Shown: positions 43,241 through 52,351 of the stretch, one piece after another
How positions within the stretch are numbered: the first letter of the stretch is position 1
Layout: each line of letters opens with the position of its first letter
Source: Thermosporothrix hazakensis
Lineage (GTDB): Bacteria; Chloroflexota; Ktedonobacteria; Ktedonobacterales; Ktedonobacteraceae
Length of the DNA: 64,000 nt
NCBI RefSeq assembly: GCF_003253565.1
Contig: NZ_QKUF01000005.1
Span: forward strand, 124,001 to 188,000
Direction: 5' to 3'
Notes under the pieces: generated by a model
What the model saw: only the letters and a program-made list of their open reading frames with translations
Database searches by the model: none
What the model was told of the DNA's origin: nothing
Program-made: the position numbers and the translations under genes

Positions 43241-44290
43241 ATGGCTTATAGTAAAGGCTTAACAACAATCCAGAATGGACCATTTCGTAAGCAGCCGCTC
43301 CCGGGTTTACTCCTGGGAGTATTGCTGCTTGCACTCGCTGCCTTCACCAGCCTCGCTATCGGTTCCGCGAACATCGATCTTTCGACCGTTCTGCACGCGC
43401 TCTTCGCCTTTAGCGGAACCCCGGATCAGTACACTATTCGAGATATCCGTGTTCCCAGAACGTTAATTGCGATCTGTGTCGGGGCAAGCCTGGCTGTAGC
43501 CGGTGCATTAATGCAGGCAGTCACACGCAACCCACTGGCCTCACCAGGCACAATGGGAGTCAATGCCGGGGCCTCGTTCCTGGTTGTAGCCGTTGCCTTC
43601 TTTATGGGTGGAACCTCGCTTCAGATTTATTCGGGGTTCTCACTGCTCGGCGCAGCGGGAGCCGGACTGCTGGTCTATTTCCTGAGCTCACTTGGACGCA
43701 AGGGAATGACACCCATCAAGCTTGTCGTTGCCGGCGCTACCATTTCGACGCTCTTTTCATCGCTTTCACAGGGTTTCCTGACTATTCGTGAAAGCGCATT
43801 AGACGAAGTCCGTTTCTGGCTGGCGGGCGCGGTTGCCGGACGCAACATGTCCCTCTTCCTGCAAGCGCTTCCCTATATGGCAGTGGGTCTACTTATCTCT
43901 CTCATCATCAGCAAGCAAGTAACCATTCTCAGTCTGGGTGACGACGTTGCCCGTGGCCTGGGGATACGGGTTGGCGCGATCAAACTGGTCGCCGCTGCAA
44001 CAATCGTCCTGCTTGCAGGTGGTGCGGTCTCCATTGCCGGGCCAATTGGCTTTGTCGGCCTGGTGATTCCGCATATTGTCCGGGCACTGGTAGGTACTGA
44101 GTATCGCTGGATCATTCCCTATAGCATGATATATGGCGCGTTATTGCTGCTGCTCTCGGATATCGTCGCTCGCATTATTTTCCATCCTGGAGAAGCTCCG
44201 GTTGGCGCAATTACAGCACTGGTCGGTGCCCCCGTCCTGATCTGGCTGGTCAGACAGCAAAACGCCAGAAAGGGGAAAGAGAATGCGTGA
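43241..44290 (+). CDS. Iron-siderophore ABC permease 1 (FecCD family)
   Basis: This 349-residue permease has about 9-10 transmembrane helices. The family motif [32 protein letters not shown] lies near residue 80 and the coupling segment GPIGFVGLVIPHIVR near 270. I set the start at ATG 43241, five bases past the binding-protein stop codon, because the longer frame overlaps that gene. Its 3' end overlaps the next permease by 8 bp, implying coupled translation of the heterodimer. Confidence 0.92.
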   Translation: MAYSKGLTTIQNGPFRKQPLPGLLLGVLLLALAAFTSLAIGSANIDLSTVLHALFAFSGTPDQYTIRDIRVPRTLIAICVGASLAVAGALMQAVTRNPLASPGTMGVNAGASFLVVAVAFFMGGTSLQIYSGFSLLGAAGAGLLVYFLSSLGRKGMTPIKLVVAGATISTLFSSLSQGFLTIRESALDEVRFWLAGAVAGRNMSLFLQALPYMAVGLLISLIISKQVTILSLGDDVARGLGIRVGAIKLVAAATIVLLAGGAVSIAGPIGFVGLVIPHIVRALVGTEYRWIIPYSMIYGALLLLLSDIVARIIFHPGEAPVGAITALVGAPVLIWLVRQQNARKGKENA

Positions 44291-45320
44291 TTGGTTTGTC
44301 TTCCGCTCAAAAGCGCTTCCCCTGTCGTTTCGCGTCAAAAGAAATGTGCCACTGGTGTTGCTGATCCTGCTGGTACTGATCCTGGCCGTCTCGGTTATCT
44401 CTATCAGTGTTGGTGAATTTCAGATCTCGATACCGGATGTGCTTGCGACCCCTTTTGGCGCAGGAGATAAACGGTTCACCTTTATCATCATGCGGCTCCG
44501 GCTTCCACGAGCCCTGATTGCGATTTTTGTGGGCATGGCAATCGCCGCCTCGGGCGCTATTTTACAGGGCTTAACCCGCAACCCGCTGGCCTCTCCTGAT
44601 ATCATTGGTATCAGTCACGGAGCCAGTTTAGCCGCCGTCGGCCTCATTATTTTTGCAAGCTGGATCTCGATTACCTTCGTTCCCGTGGCTGCCTTTCTCG
44701 GGGCGGGCGTGGCAGCACTGCTTGTTTACCTGTTGGCCTGGCGCAAAGGCAGCTCGCCTATTCGTCTTATTCTCGTGGGTATCGGCCTTTCCGCAATCGC
44801 CTCAGCGCTGGTCCAGATCATGATTTCCACCTCGGAGATCTTTCGGGTCAATCAGGCACTGGTCTGGCTGGTAGGAAGCATCTACGGGCGCAGTTGGGGT
44901 GAGTTCTGGGCATTGGTACCCTGGCTGGTAATCTTTCTACCGCTGGCCTTTTTCCTGGCGCGTCATCTTGATGCTCTGCATCTGGGTGATGATCTGGCCC
45001 GCGGACTTGGAAGCAATATCGAACGCTTACGCCTGATTCTGTTAATCACCGCAGTAGCGCTGGCTGGAAGCTCGGTCGCAACTGCCGGGACCATCGCCTT
45101 CGTTGGCTTAATGGCCCCCCATATCGCGCGGTTGCTGGTTGGTCCCTCACATAACGGCCTGCTTCCGACAGCCTCTCTGCTCGGAGCTTTGATTGTCGCA
45201 CTCGCCGACCTCCTGGGACGCGTGCTATTCGCTCCTATCGAGGTTCCTTGCGGTGTTATTACAGCCGCGATCGGCGCACCCTACTTTATCTGGTTATTAC
45301 TCAGGAGCCGCAATCTATAG
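44283..45320 (+). CDS. Iron-siderophore ABC permease 2 (FecCD family)
   Basis: This 345-residue permease has about nine to ten helices and carries the same core motifs: [25 protein letters not shown] near 100 and [15 protein letters not shown] near 275. It forms a heterodimer with the preceding gene. It overlaps that gene by 8 bp and is followed 13 bp later by the ATPase gene. Gene order binding protein-permease-permease-ATPase is that of fec/yfi-type operons. Confidence 0.92.
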   Translation: MRDWFVFRSKALPLSFRVKRNVPLVLLILLVLILAVSVISISVGEFQISIPDVLATPFGAGDKRFTFIIMRLRLPRALIAIFVGMAIAASGAILQGLTRNPLASPDIIGISHGASLAAVGLIIFASWISITFVPVAAFLGAGVAALLVYLLAWRKGSSPIRLILVGIGLSAIASALVQIMISTSEIFRVNQALVWLVGSIYGRSWGEFWALVPWLVIFLPLAFFLARHLDALHLGDDLARGLGSNIERLRLILLITAVALAGSSVATAGTIAFVGLMAPHIARLLVGPSHNGLLPTASLLGALIVALADLLGRVLFAPIEVPCGVITAAIGAPYFIWLLLRSRNL

Positions 45321-45333
45321 GAGGTTTTTCTTG

Positions 45334-46170
45334 ATGAGCGCACTGCAAGCAAAGGATATCACCGTTGCCTTTGACAAAGTTCGAGTACTTGAAGATTTAA
45401 ATGTAGAGATCCCAACAGGAAAAATTACCGCGCTGGTCGGAGGAAATGGCAGCGGCAAAACAACACTTTTACGAGTACTCTCACGCCTGTTGAAGCCAAC
45501 CGGAGGCACAGCCTATCTTGATGGAAACGCAATCGCTCATCTCCCTCCCCGAGAGATTGCACGGCGTCTGGGCATCCTGCCACAATCTCCTGTTGCTCCC
45601 GAGGGTATGACGGTTCGCGAGCTTGTAGCCCAGGGGCGTTACCCCTATCAGACGTGGTATCGGCAGTGGTCAGAGGAAGATGAGGAGATGGTACAGAAGG
45701 CTCTGGAAACCACCCATCTGACCGAACTGGCTGAACGCCAGGTAGAGCATCTCTCGGGCGGCCAGCGCCAACGGGTCTGGATCGCGATGGCGCTGGCACA
45801 AAACACGCCGATTCTGCTGCTTGATGAACCGACAACCTATCTGGATCTCGCGCACCAGGTCGAAATTCTGGACCTGCTGGACGAGCTGAACGCCAGAGAG
45901 GGACGCACCATCGTCATGGTTCTTCACGACTTGAACCAGGCTTGCCGCTATGCTCATCACATCGTGGTGCTTCAGAAAGGAACAATTGTCGCTTCAGGCG
46001 ATCCCTGTGAAGTGATAACAGAAGAACTGGTACGCGGAGCCTTTGGCATTGAGTGTCGTCTGATTGCCGATCCTCTGACCGGCACCCCGCTCTGTGTCCC
46101 ATCCATGCGACGCACGAACTGCGATAACTGTGTCATGCGGACGATCCCCCCAAAGGTCAGCGTCTCCTGA
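45334..46170 (+). CDS. Iron-siderophore ABC transporter ATPase (FecE type)
   Basis: This 278-residue ATPase has Walker [10 protein letters not shown] near 36, Q-loop GILPQSP near 83, signature LSGGQRQR near 140, and Walker B LLLDEPT near 158, with the H-loop in MVLHDLN near 192. It energises the two FecCD permeases. AGGAGG lies about 9 bp before the ATG at 45334. A C-terminal extension (RTNCDNC) carries Cys residues not typical of FecE. The gene ends the operon before a large terminator. Confidence 0.93.
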   Translation: MSALQAKDITVAFDKVRVLEDLNVEIPTGKITALVGGNGSGKTTLLRVLSRLLKPTGGTAYLDGNAIAHLPPREIARRLGILPQSPVAPEGMTVRELVAQGRYPYQTWYRQWSEEDEEMVQKALETTHLTELAERQVEHLSGGQRQRVWIAMALAQNTPILLLDEPTTYLDLAHQVEILDLLDELNAREGRTIVMVLHDLNQACRYAHHIVVLQKGTIVASGDPCEVITEELVRGAFGIECRLIADPLTGTPLCVPSMRRTNCDNCVMRTIPPKVSVS

Positions 46171-46214
46171 GGATCGAGAGATCCATAAATCAGGATCTCT
46201 AAAATAGAGAAAAG

Positions 46215-46275
46215 AATAAATGCCTCTTTGTCAGGCGCTCCCACAACGGGAGCCAGTACAAAGAGGCATCTTTTT
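46215..46275. terminator. Large terminator between fecE-like and dppB-like genes
   Basis: An 11-bp outer stem (46221-46231 with 46258-46268) plus an inner GCTCCC/GGGAGC stem is followed by CTTTTTCTT on the plus strand. The A-rich left side could serve the minus-strand gene as well. Confidence 0.85.
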
Positions 46276-46304
46276 CTTCTGGATGGTCGTTCTCCGCCGA
46301 TATA

Positions 46305-47261
46305 TTATTCGACCTTGATCCGAGGATCAACAACCGAGTACAGCAGGTCCGAGATCAGGTTACCGACCACAGCACAGGAAGCAAAGAGCAGGGTTGCTGC
46401 AACAATCACCGGATAGTCGCGGTTATTGATCGCGTTCAGACCAATACTACCAATGCCAGGGATGTTGAAGATCTGCTCGATGAAGAAGGAACCTGTAATC
46501 AGGAAGCCAACAGAAACGCCGATCAGCGTTACCAGAGGAATCAAAGCGTTGCGGAACGCGTGACGATAAATAACAACTCGCTCCGACATTCCTTTCGCGC
46601 GTGCCGTACGGACATAGTCCTGTCTGAGCACTTCCAGCATAGTGCTACGGGCATAGCGTACAAAGCCAGCAAAGCTCAAAGCCGCGTATACGACAATCGG
46701 CACAATTTTATACTGCAAGTCTTCCCATCCATACTGCCAGGGTTGACCCCAGTTCGCGACAGGCCAGGGGAAACCGGCTTTATTCAGCCAGACAATGAAG
46801 ACCTGAGCAAATACTGCGAGGATGAAAGATGGCAGCGCCCACGTTAACAGTGAAAGACCAACCACCAGCGTATCTATCCAGGTGTTTGCTTTCAGCGCTG
46901 CAAGAATTCCCAGAGGAAGCCCGACACAAATCGTAAGCAGGAAGCCCCAGAAGCCCAGTTCGGCAGAAGCAGGGATACCCTGAACAATCATTTCAGATAC
47001 CGGGCGCCCGATCTCCTGATATGAGAGACCGAAATCCAGCTTCAACACACCGCCCATATATTCAACATACTGCTGGAGAATGGGCTTATCCAGCCCATAC
47101 TGGTGTCTGAGCTGCTGATAGACCTGTGGATCCTGGTGCTGACCCATCATGTTCCTGATAGGATCACCCGGGGCAAGTCTCCCCATCATAAATGTGATGA
47201 AAGAGATACAGAGAACGACAAATAGGAAACCTATCAGGCGTTTAATAAGAAATTGGACCAT
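46305..47261 (-). CDS. Orphan DppB/OppB-type ABC permease
   Basis: This 318-residue peptide/nickel-type permease has six helices. The N-terminal motif (FVVLCISFITFMMGRLAPGDP) and the EAA-type loop (DYVRTARAKGMSERVVIYRHAFRNALIPLVT) belong to DppB/GsiC. It has no adjacent DppC, binding protein or ATPase, which normally come as a set. It may work with subunits encoded elsewhere. AAGGAG lies 6 bp before the ATG. A TACAAT box at 47317-47322 is a possible -10 on this strand. Confidence 0.88.
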   Translation of the reverse strand: MVQFLIKRLIGFLFVVLCISFITFMMGRLAPGDPIRNMMGQHQDPQVYQQLRHQYGLDKPILQQYVEYMGGVLKLDFGLSYQEIGRPVSEMIVQGIPASAELGFWGFLLTICVGLPLGILAALKANTWIDTLVVGLSLLTWALPSFILAVFAQVFIVWLNKAGFPWPVANWGQPWQYGWEDLQYKIVPIVVYAALSFAGFVRYARSTMLEVLRQDYVRTARAKGMSERVVIYRHAFRNALIPLVTLIGVSVGFLITGSFFIEQIFNIPGIGSIGLNAINNRDYPVIVAATLLFASCAVVGNLISDLLYSVVDPRIKVE

Positions 47262-47322
47262 CCCTATCTCCTTGTGATAGTTATCAGCTTTTTGTTAACT
47301 CGGCTGACAGTGCTCTATTGTA

Positions 47323-47722
47323 TATACGCATGCAAGCTCAAGATTCTCTCAAGAGAGACGCCCGAGGGTGCGCGCCTTTCGCCAAGAAAAACATGCTGCC
47401 ACACGTCAGCCCTGATTGTGACTCTTCGCTGATGTTTGATTATCTTTTACCTATCCTTCATGGAATACAGGCTTTTCGCTCTTTCCATGATGATAGTGCG
47501 ATAATCTTTCTATTAGGATAGGCACCTCTTCAAATGAGGTTGATATAGAAGAGCAAGAGGGAGGCTTGCTCACGACCACTTCCTATCTCCATCATAACAG
47601 AGGGATCTTTCGATAAGAAATGGTCAAGAATATAACACAGAGTATATCACGGATGCGCTAAAAATGAAACGCCGCCTCTTTGCTCAGACACCGGTTACCC
47701 ACTCCCGCAGCGCTGGATTAGC
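47323..47722. other. Intergenic stretch without an evident gene
   Basis: No coding sequence is supportable here. Small hairpins are visible, including GAGCAAG/CTTGCTC at 47551-47557 and 47565-47571. It probably holds the promoter of the dppB-like gene at its left end. Confidence 0.5.
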
Positions 47723-47768
47723 GAAAAAGAAAAAGGGTATCTCCCGTGAGAGCATACCCTTTTCTTCT
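47723..47768 (-). terminator. Terminator of the ascorbate-type PTS operon
   Basis: A 9-bp stem (47732-47740 with 47754-47762) has A/T runs on both sides, 40 bp after the IIC stop codon. Confidence 0.8.
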
Positions 47769-47802
47769 TACCATCTGCGTTCCTCTGGCGAGTTGCGCCT
47801 AA

Positions 47803-49212
47803 CTATGCGTTCTCAACCACGGCCTCTTCAGCCTCTTCCGCTTTGCGCTTTCCGCGGATGGTGATAAGGCTTGCCAGGCCAACCAGAACAACCAGCGCCA
47901 CAATCACGATCACGTACAGACCGATCACTCCTGTGCGTGAACCAAGACCGGACAGAATACCAACCAGCGCGAAATCAGCGTCACCGAACGTGGTATTGCT
48001 CAGACCCAATGAGCCCATAAAGGCCAGCAGAAGGGCAGGCAAAAACGTAATCAGCAAACCATTGATGAAGGCGCCCAGAATCGCACCAAAGCGGCCACCT
48101 GTCGCGTTACCGTAGACACCAGCGGTACCACCATCGAAGAAATGGGGTACCATACCGGGGATAATCAACGCCAGCCCGAGTGGGCCCATCAGGAACAGAC
48201 CAACAATACCACCGACCAGGCTTGAAATAAAGCCAAAAACGACGGCATTGGGAGCAAATGTAAAGGTGGTCGGGCAGTCTAGCGCGGGCAGGGCATTCGG
48301 TACAATGCGCTCCGCGATACCCTGGAAGGCAGGCACAATCTCCGCCAGGATCATACGCACGCCCATCAGGATGATTGCCACACTTGCACCAAAGGTCAGC
48401 GCTTGTGTAAAGGCATACATCAGGTAATTGCTACCACCGGCCTGAGAGGCGATCGCAGCCGGTCCAGCGATAATGGCCAGGATCAGGTAGATCACGATGA
48501 CAGTCATCGTGGTCATAACCAGTGAGTCGCGCAGGAAGCTGAGCTGCTCAGGCACCTCAATTTCCTCGGTAGAGCGGCTCTTGTCCTTCATTACCTTGCC
48601 AACCCCTTTACCGATCAGACTGGAAATGATGTATCCGACCGTGTTAAAGTGCCCCAGAGCAAAGCCTGCTCCCTCGGTCACCTTCTGAGTAAAAGGGTGG
48701 ACAAGTGCAGGCAGCACTGTTGCAGCAGTACCGAGCAGAAGCGCACCCAGAATGATCTGGTTCACGCCAGTAATACCAGCACTTCCCAGCACCACTGCCA
48801 GCAGGGTCGCCATAAACAAAAGATGATGCCCTGTCAAAAACACGAATTTTGCAGGAGTAAAACGCGCCAGCAGGATATTGACCACAAAACCGAGAGCCAT
48901 AATCGCGGCTGTCTGGGTGCCAAACGCCTTCTGCGCCAGACCAACAATGGCCTCATTCGTCGGCACCACCCCATGCAGGTGGAAGCCAGCCTGTACCATC
49001 GCTCCCAGTGGGGTCAACGTTCCTGAAAGCAGGTCCGCACCCGCAGACATAATCAAAAAGCCAAGAATGGTCTTGAGGGTTCCTGATACCACATCGCCGG
49101 CGGAGCGCCGCATAAACAGCAGGCCGACCAGCGCAATGATACCCACCAGCAGCGCCGGTTTACTCAAGATCTCATTGACGATAAACTGAAGAACTGCTAC
49201 AAGAATATCCAT
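47803..49212 (-). CDS. ulaA: PTS ascorbate-type transporter IIC component (UlaA-like)
   Basis: This 469-residue membrane protein has about 11 helices and belongs to the UlaA/SgaT family. Visible features include the early LLFMRRSAGDVVSGTLKTILGFLIM motif, FLTGHHLLFM near 145, and GTAGVYGNATGGRFGAILGAFINGLL near 365. It imports and phosphorylates L-ascorbate or a related sugar acid with the IIB and IIA genes upstream. Its C terminus is a charged tail. No PTS enzyme I or HPr gene is in the window. Substrate is inferred from family only. Confidence 0.9.
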   Translation of the reverse strand: MDILVAVLQFIVNEILSKPALLVGIIALVGLLFMRRSAGDVVSGTLKTILGFLIMSAGADLLSGTLTPLGAMVQAGFHLHGVVPTNEAIVGLAQKAFGTQTAAIMALGFVVNILLARFTPAKFVFLTGHHLLFMATLLAVVLGSAGITGVNQIILGALLLGTAATVLPALVHPFTQKVTEGAGFALGHFNTVGYIISSLIGKGVGKVMKDKSRSTEEIEVPEQLSFLRDSLVMTTMTVIVIYLILAIIAGPAAIASQAGGSNYLMYAFTQALTFGASVAIILMGVRMILAEIVPAFQGIAERIVPNALPALDCPTTFTFAPNAVVFGFISSLVGGIVGLFLMGPLGLALIIPGMVPHFFDGGTAGVYGNATGGRFGAILGAFINGLLITFLPALLLAFMGSLGLSNTTFGDADFALVGILSGLGSRTGVIGLYVIVIVALVVLVGLASLITIRGKRKAEEAEEAVVENA

Positions 49213-49262
49213 CTCGAATACCTCTTCCGCATGAAAGATTTGGGCTTGTGGCTACTCCGGAT

Positions 49263-49547
49263 TCAGGAGCCCTTTTTCTCACCCTGTACGATTGGAAGAA
49301 GCTTCTCGCCGATCTCTTTCTTATCAACATAGTTCTTCACAACGACGACAGGAATGTTCTTGTTTTGCAGGAGCTTGGAGAACTCCGACGACGTAACAAT
49401 TACATCAGCAGTTTCAGATTTAGCAATACCAATATCTGCCGTACGAACATCCGCTTTAATCCCGGCGCTCTTCAGCACAGACTCGATACTCATTTTCAGT
49501 ACCATACTGCTGCCAAATCCCATACCGCATACTGCGAGAATCTTCAT
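49263..49547 (-). CDS. ulaB: PTS ascorbate-type IIB component (UlaB-like)
   Basis: This 94-residue IIB protein of the lactose/ascorbate type carries the phosphorylated Cys8 in the CGMGFGSSM loop. A short Rossmann-like fold follows. It passes phosphate from IIA to the substrate bound by IIC. The ATG at 49547 follows AAGGAGG, so the longer open frame is not used. It ends 50 bp before the IIC gene and begins 43 bp after the IIA stop. The order is IIA-IIB-IIC. Confidence 0.92.
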   Translation of the reverse strand: MKILAVCGMGFGSSMVLKMSIESVLKSAGIKADVRTADIGIAKSETADVIVTSSEFSKLLQNKNIPVVVVKNYVDKKEIGEKLLPIVQGEKKGS

Positions 49548-49590
49548 GATTTCCTCCTTCATAAAAGAAACAACAATACAAAAAGGGCTT

Positions 49591-50055
49591 CTACTCACCA
49601 GCCTGAGCAGCCGCAATGATCTGTAATACTTCGTCAACCGAAGTACTGTGACGAATTGTCTCCATAGCCTGCTCATCTTCGAGCAATCCGGCGAGAACAG
49701 CAATCGCCTCTACATGCTTGCTGTTGTCCTCGGCTCCCAGAGCGAAAGCGACACTGACTGGATCATTATCCGGATTGCCAAACTCAATCGGAGGATCAAG
49801 GGTAACCAGGCTCATACAGAGCTGCCTTACCCCATCCTCAGGCCGAGCATGTAAAAGCGCGACTCCCGGAACAATCACCATATAGGGGCCATGCGTCTTT
49901 AATGAGTGTTTCATGGCTTCTATATAGCGCGCATCTGCATTTCCACTTGCAACCAACAACTCGCCCGCTTTCTGCACAACATCCATTCGTCCTGTTGCAC
50001 GTACCTGCAAGCGAATTGTCTCTTTCGTTAACAAATGATCCAATTGCATAGCCAC
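49591..50055 (-). CDS. ulaC: PTS IIA component (Mtl/Fru/Ula type)
   Basis: This 154-residue IIA protein of the PTS_EIIA_2 family accepts phosphate on a His that fits H69 in the PGVALLHARPEDGV motif. It is the first gene of the three-gene PTS operon. I use GTG at 50055, with a weak GGATGG site just upstream; ATG two codons later is the alternative. Next to IIB and IIC of the ascorbate type, it is the UlaC equivalent. Confidence 0.88.
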   Translation of the reverse strand: MAMQLDHLLTKETIRLQVRATGRMDVVQKAGELLVASGNADARYIEAMKHSLKTHGPYMVIVPGVALLHARPEDGVRQLCMSLVTLDPPIEFGNPDNDPVSVAFALGAEDNSKHVEAIAVLAGLLEDEQAMETIRHSTSVDEVLQIIAAAQAGE

Positions 50056-50295
50056 AATCCATCCTTTGCGCAGTGAAAAATGGTGTATTTTGTATTACCT
50101 TATCGACAATTCCACGCGATTCTATATACCAGTTATCGGAGAACATACCCGCTTGCCCCCTGCTCTCCCATCATCATCGCCTGGTTGCGTATAAACAGTG
50201 TAGCACACAAAGCTCCTCTTTTTAAAGATCAGTTTATATGTCAGAGCATGCTCAACCGGATACCTTCAGCGATAAAAAGAAGAAAACGAATGGAC

Positions 50296-50348
50296 AAAAA
50301 AGAGGCGAGCCCCGTGCTTGATTGATCTCCAGAACCGGCCTCTTTTTT
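50296..50348. terminator. Terminator after the sugar ABC permease operon
   Basis: An 11-bp arm (50296-50306) pairs with 50338-50348, with A/T runs at both outer ends, so it may serve both strands. A second short stem (GGGGAA/TTCCCC) lies near 50385-50400. The 50056-50436 gap holds nothing else evident. Confidence 0.75.
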
Positions 50349-50436
50349 CCTATGAACTCTACCTATTACAAAGAACACGCGAACAGGGGAAAAGCTTCCC
50401 CGGGAAGGGATGGAGCTATGCCAGCAGCGCACATCC

Positions 50437-51294
50437 CTAGCCCTTGAGTGCTCCCATGCGCACACCTTCCAGGAAGTAGCGCTGAAAGATCAGGAAGAAG
50501 ACAATCATTGGGAGTGCAGCCAGCGCCGCACCGGCAAAGATGATACCATAATCGGTTGAAAACTCGCTCTGCAAGCTATTCACGCCAACCGGCAGGGTAA
50601 AGCTTGCCGTATCGCTCAACACAATCAACGGCCATAGGAAGTCATTCCAGTGTCGCACAAAGGTAAAGATTGCCAATGCACCAATCGCGGGCTTACAGAG
50701 AGGAAGAATCACATGCCAGAACACCTGAAGCTCGTTACAGCCATCAATGCGTGCGGCATCCAGCAACTCGGACGGAAGCGTCTGAATATACTGCCGCATC
50801 AGGAAGATGCCAAAAACATTAGCAAAACCAGGCAAAATGACGGCCCAGAGCGAGTTCAAGAGATCCAGTTCACGAGTCACAATGTACATCGGAACCAGGG
50901 TGACATAGGCAGGCACCATCAGCGTTGCAACAATAATCCAGAACAGGATATTGCGGCCCGGGAATTGCCGTTTCGCAAAGGCATATCCAGCCATCGTATC
51001 AAAAAGCAGGTGAAAGAGCGTAATGGCGATCGAGATCAGAAAGCTATTGAAGCCCCATGACCAGTAATCTGGTGCGCGGGTCAGCAGGCGTTCAAAATTG
51101 GAAAGGCTGGCATGCAACGGCACCACATCGGGCGGCGTCTTCAACGTATAGGTTGTTGGCGTCAGCGCGGTCACAAACAGCCAGTACATCGGCCAGAGCG
51201 AGATACAGCTTGTTACGATCAAGACAAGCCAGGCCAGTGCGGTACTGGGTTTGAACGGCGCTTTGCGGACGGTTGGCGTTGCCCGAAGTTCCAT
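50437..51294 (-). CDS. Carbohydrate ABC permease, MalG type
   Basis: This 285-residue CUT1-family permease has six helices and the EAA loop ELLDAARIDGCNELQVFWHVILPLCKP near 195. It pairs with the MalF-type gene upstream, whose stop lies 3 bp before this ATG; its ribosome site GGAG lies inside that gene. The order binding protein, MalF, MalG is standard. No ATPase is present, so a shared MsmK-type ATPase from elsewhere is expected. Confidence 0.92.
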   Translation of the reverse strand: MELRATPTVRKAPFKPSTALAWLVLIVTSCISLWPMYWLFVTALTPTTYTLKTPPDVVPLHASLSNFERLLTRAPDYWSWGFNSFLISIAITLFHLLFDTMAGYAFAKRQFPGRNILFWIIVATLMVPAYVTLVPMYIVTRELDLLNSLWAVILPGFANVFGIFLMRQYIQTLPSELLDAARIDGCNELQVFWHVILPLCKPAIGALAIFTFVRHWNDFLWPLIVLSDTASFTLPVGVNSLQSEFSTDYGIIFAGAALAALPMIVFFLIFQRYFLEGVRMGALKG

Positions 51295-51296
51295 CG

Positions 51297-52238
51297 TTAA
51301 TACTCCACATCCGTTTTAAACACACGAAACTGTACAACAGCCACAGCGGCAATCATCAGAAACAGGACAAAAGCCTGTGCGGAAGCCAGCCCATAGCGGA
51401 ACTGCTGGAAACCATTCTCATAAATCTGTGTCACGATTACCTGAGCGCTATCGCCCACGCCCGCCGGGATCATCACAAAGACCTTCTCAAACACCTCAAA
51501 GCTGGCAATAGTATAGAGCACGACCAGATAGAGCGTCGTTGGCTTAATCAAAGGAAGCGTGATATGCCACCAGCGCCGAAATGGACCCGCACCATCGATA
51601 CGCGCCGCCTCATAGAACTCGGTGGGGATACTGCCCATCGCAGCATTAAAAAGCACAACCCCGGTTGCTGGAACTGTTAAAACGGTCGACAGAGTAATGC
51701 TTCCCAGAACAAGATTCGGGTCGGAAAGCCAGCGCACCGCAGGAAGATGGACCAGACCAAGCAGATAATTCAACAGGCCATATTCACTGTTATAAATCCA
51801 GCGCCAGGTAATCGCGATAATCACCACACTGGTTACAGCCGGAAGATAATATGCTGCCAGAAAGAACGTTTTCCAGTGTTTGCTTCGTCCCTGAATCAAA
51901 CTGGCAAGCGCCAGTGCAATCAGCACATTTGCGGTGACCGTGATGATGGTATAGAACAGCGTATGCTCGATTGCCCGTAAGAACACGCCATTCTCAGTTG
52001 TAAAGGCCCGTACATAATTGGAAAAGCCTGCCCATGTCCCATCCCAGGCGAAATCATAGTTCTGGAACGAAATCACCAGCGCCCAGAGCACCGGGATCAG
52101 AATGAAGACGGTGAACACCGTAAAGCTTGGGAGAACAAAGAAATAGCTCCATCCATAGGCTTTGAAGAAGCGAGCGATTTTTCCACGAACACCGGAAGGT
52201 CGCTTCAGATTTTCTTTTTCTAAAGCAATGTTCGACAT
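51297..52238 (-). CDS. Carbohydrate ABC permease, MalF type
   Basis: This 313-residue CUT1-family permease has six helices and the EAA loop EFYEAARIDGAGPFRRWWHITLPLIKP near 220. It forms a heterodimer with the MalG-type protein. It follows the binding-protein gene after 113 bp that contain a large inverted repeat, probably lowering its level against the binding protein. Confidence 0.92.
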   Translation of the reverse strand: MSNIALEKENLKRPSGVRGKIARFFKAYGWSYFFVLPSFTVFTVFILIPVLWALVISFQNYDFAWDGTWAGFSNYVRAFTTENGVFLRAIEHTLFYTIITVTANVLIALALASLIQGRSKHWKTFFLAAYYLPAVTSVVIIAITWRWIYNSEYGLLNYLLGLVHLPAVRWLSDPNLVLGSITLSTVLTVPATGVVLFNAAMGSIPTEFYEAARIDGAGPFRRWWHITLPLIKPTTLYLVVLYTIASFEVFEKVFVMIPAGVGDSAQVIVTQIYENGFQQFRYGLASAQAFVLFLMIAAVAVVQFRVFKTDVEY

Positions 52239-52264
52239 TACCTACTCCTCACACGGGAAAGCAA

Positions 52265-52329
52265 GTGGCTTTAACGCTTTGCTGTCCATCTCTCCCAAAG
52301 AGCCTGTGAGCCAAAAACGTTAAAGCCAC
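52265..52329 (-). promoter_or_regulatory. Long hairpin between binding-protein and permease genes
   Basis: A perfect 12-bp inverted repeat (52265-52276 with 52318-52329) flanks a 41-base loop. There is no strong T-run, so partial termination or protection of the upstream mRNA is likely. This is common for ABC operons that need more binding protein than permease. Confidence 0.6.
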
Positions 52330-52351
52330 CAGGAACAGCCATTGCCTTTGA

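Noticed and set aside
47318..47521. 67-codon open frame between dppB-like and ulaA genes
   Set aside because: It overlaps the likely promoter of the dppB-like gene; no ribosome site and no recognisable motif.
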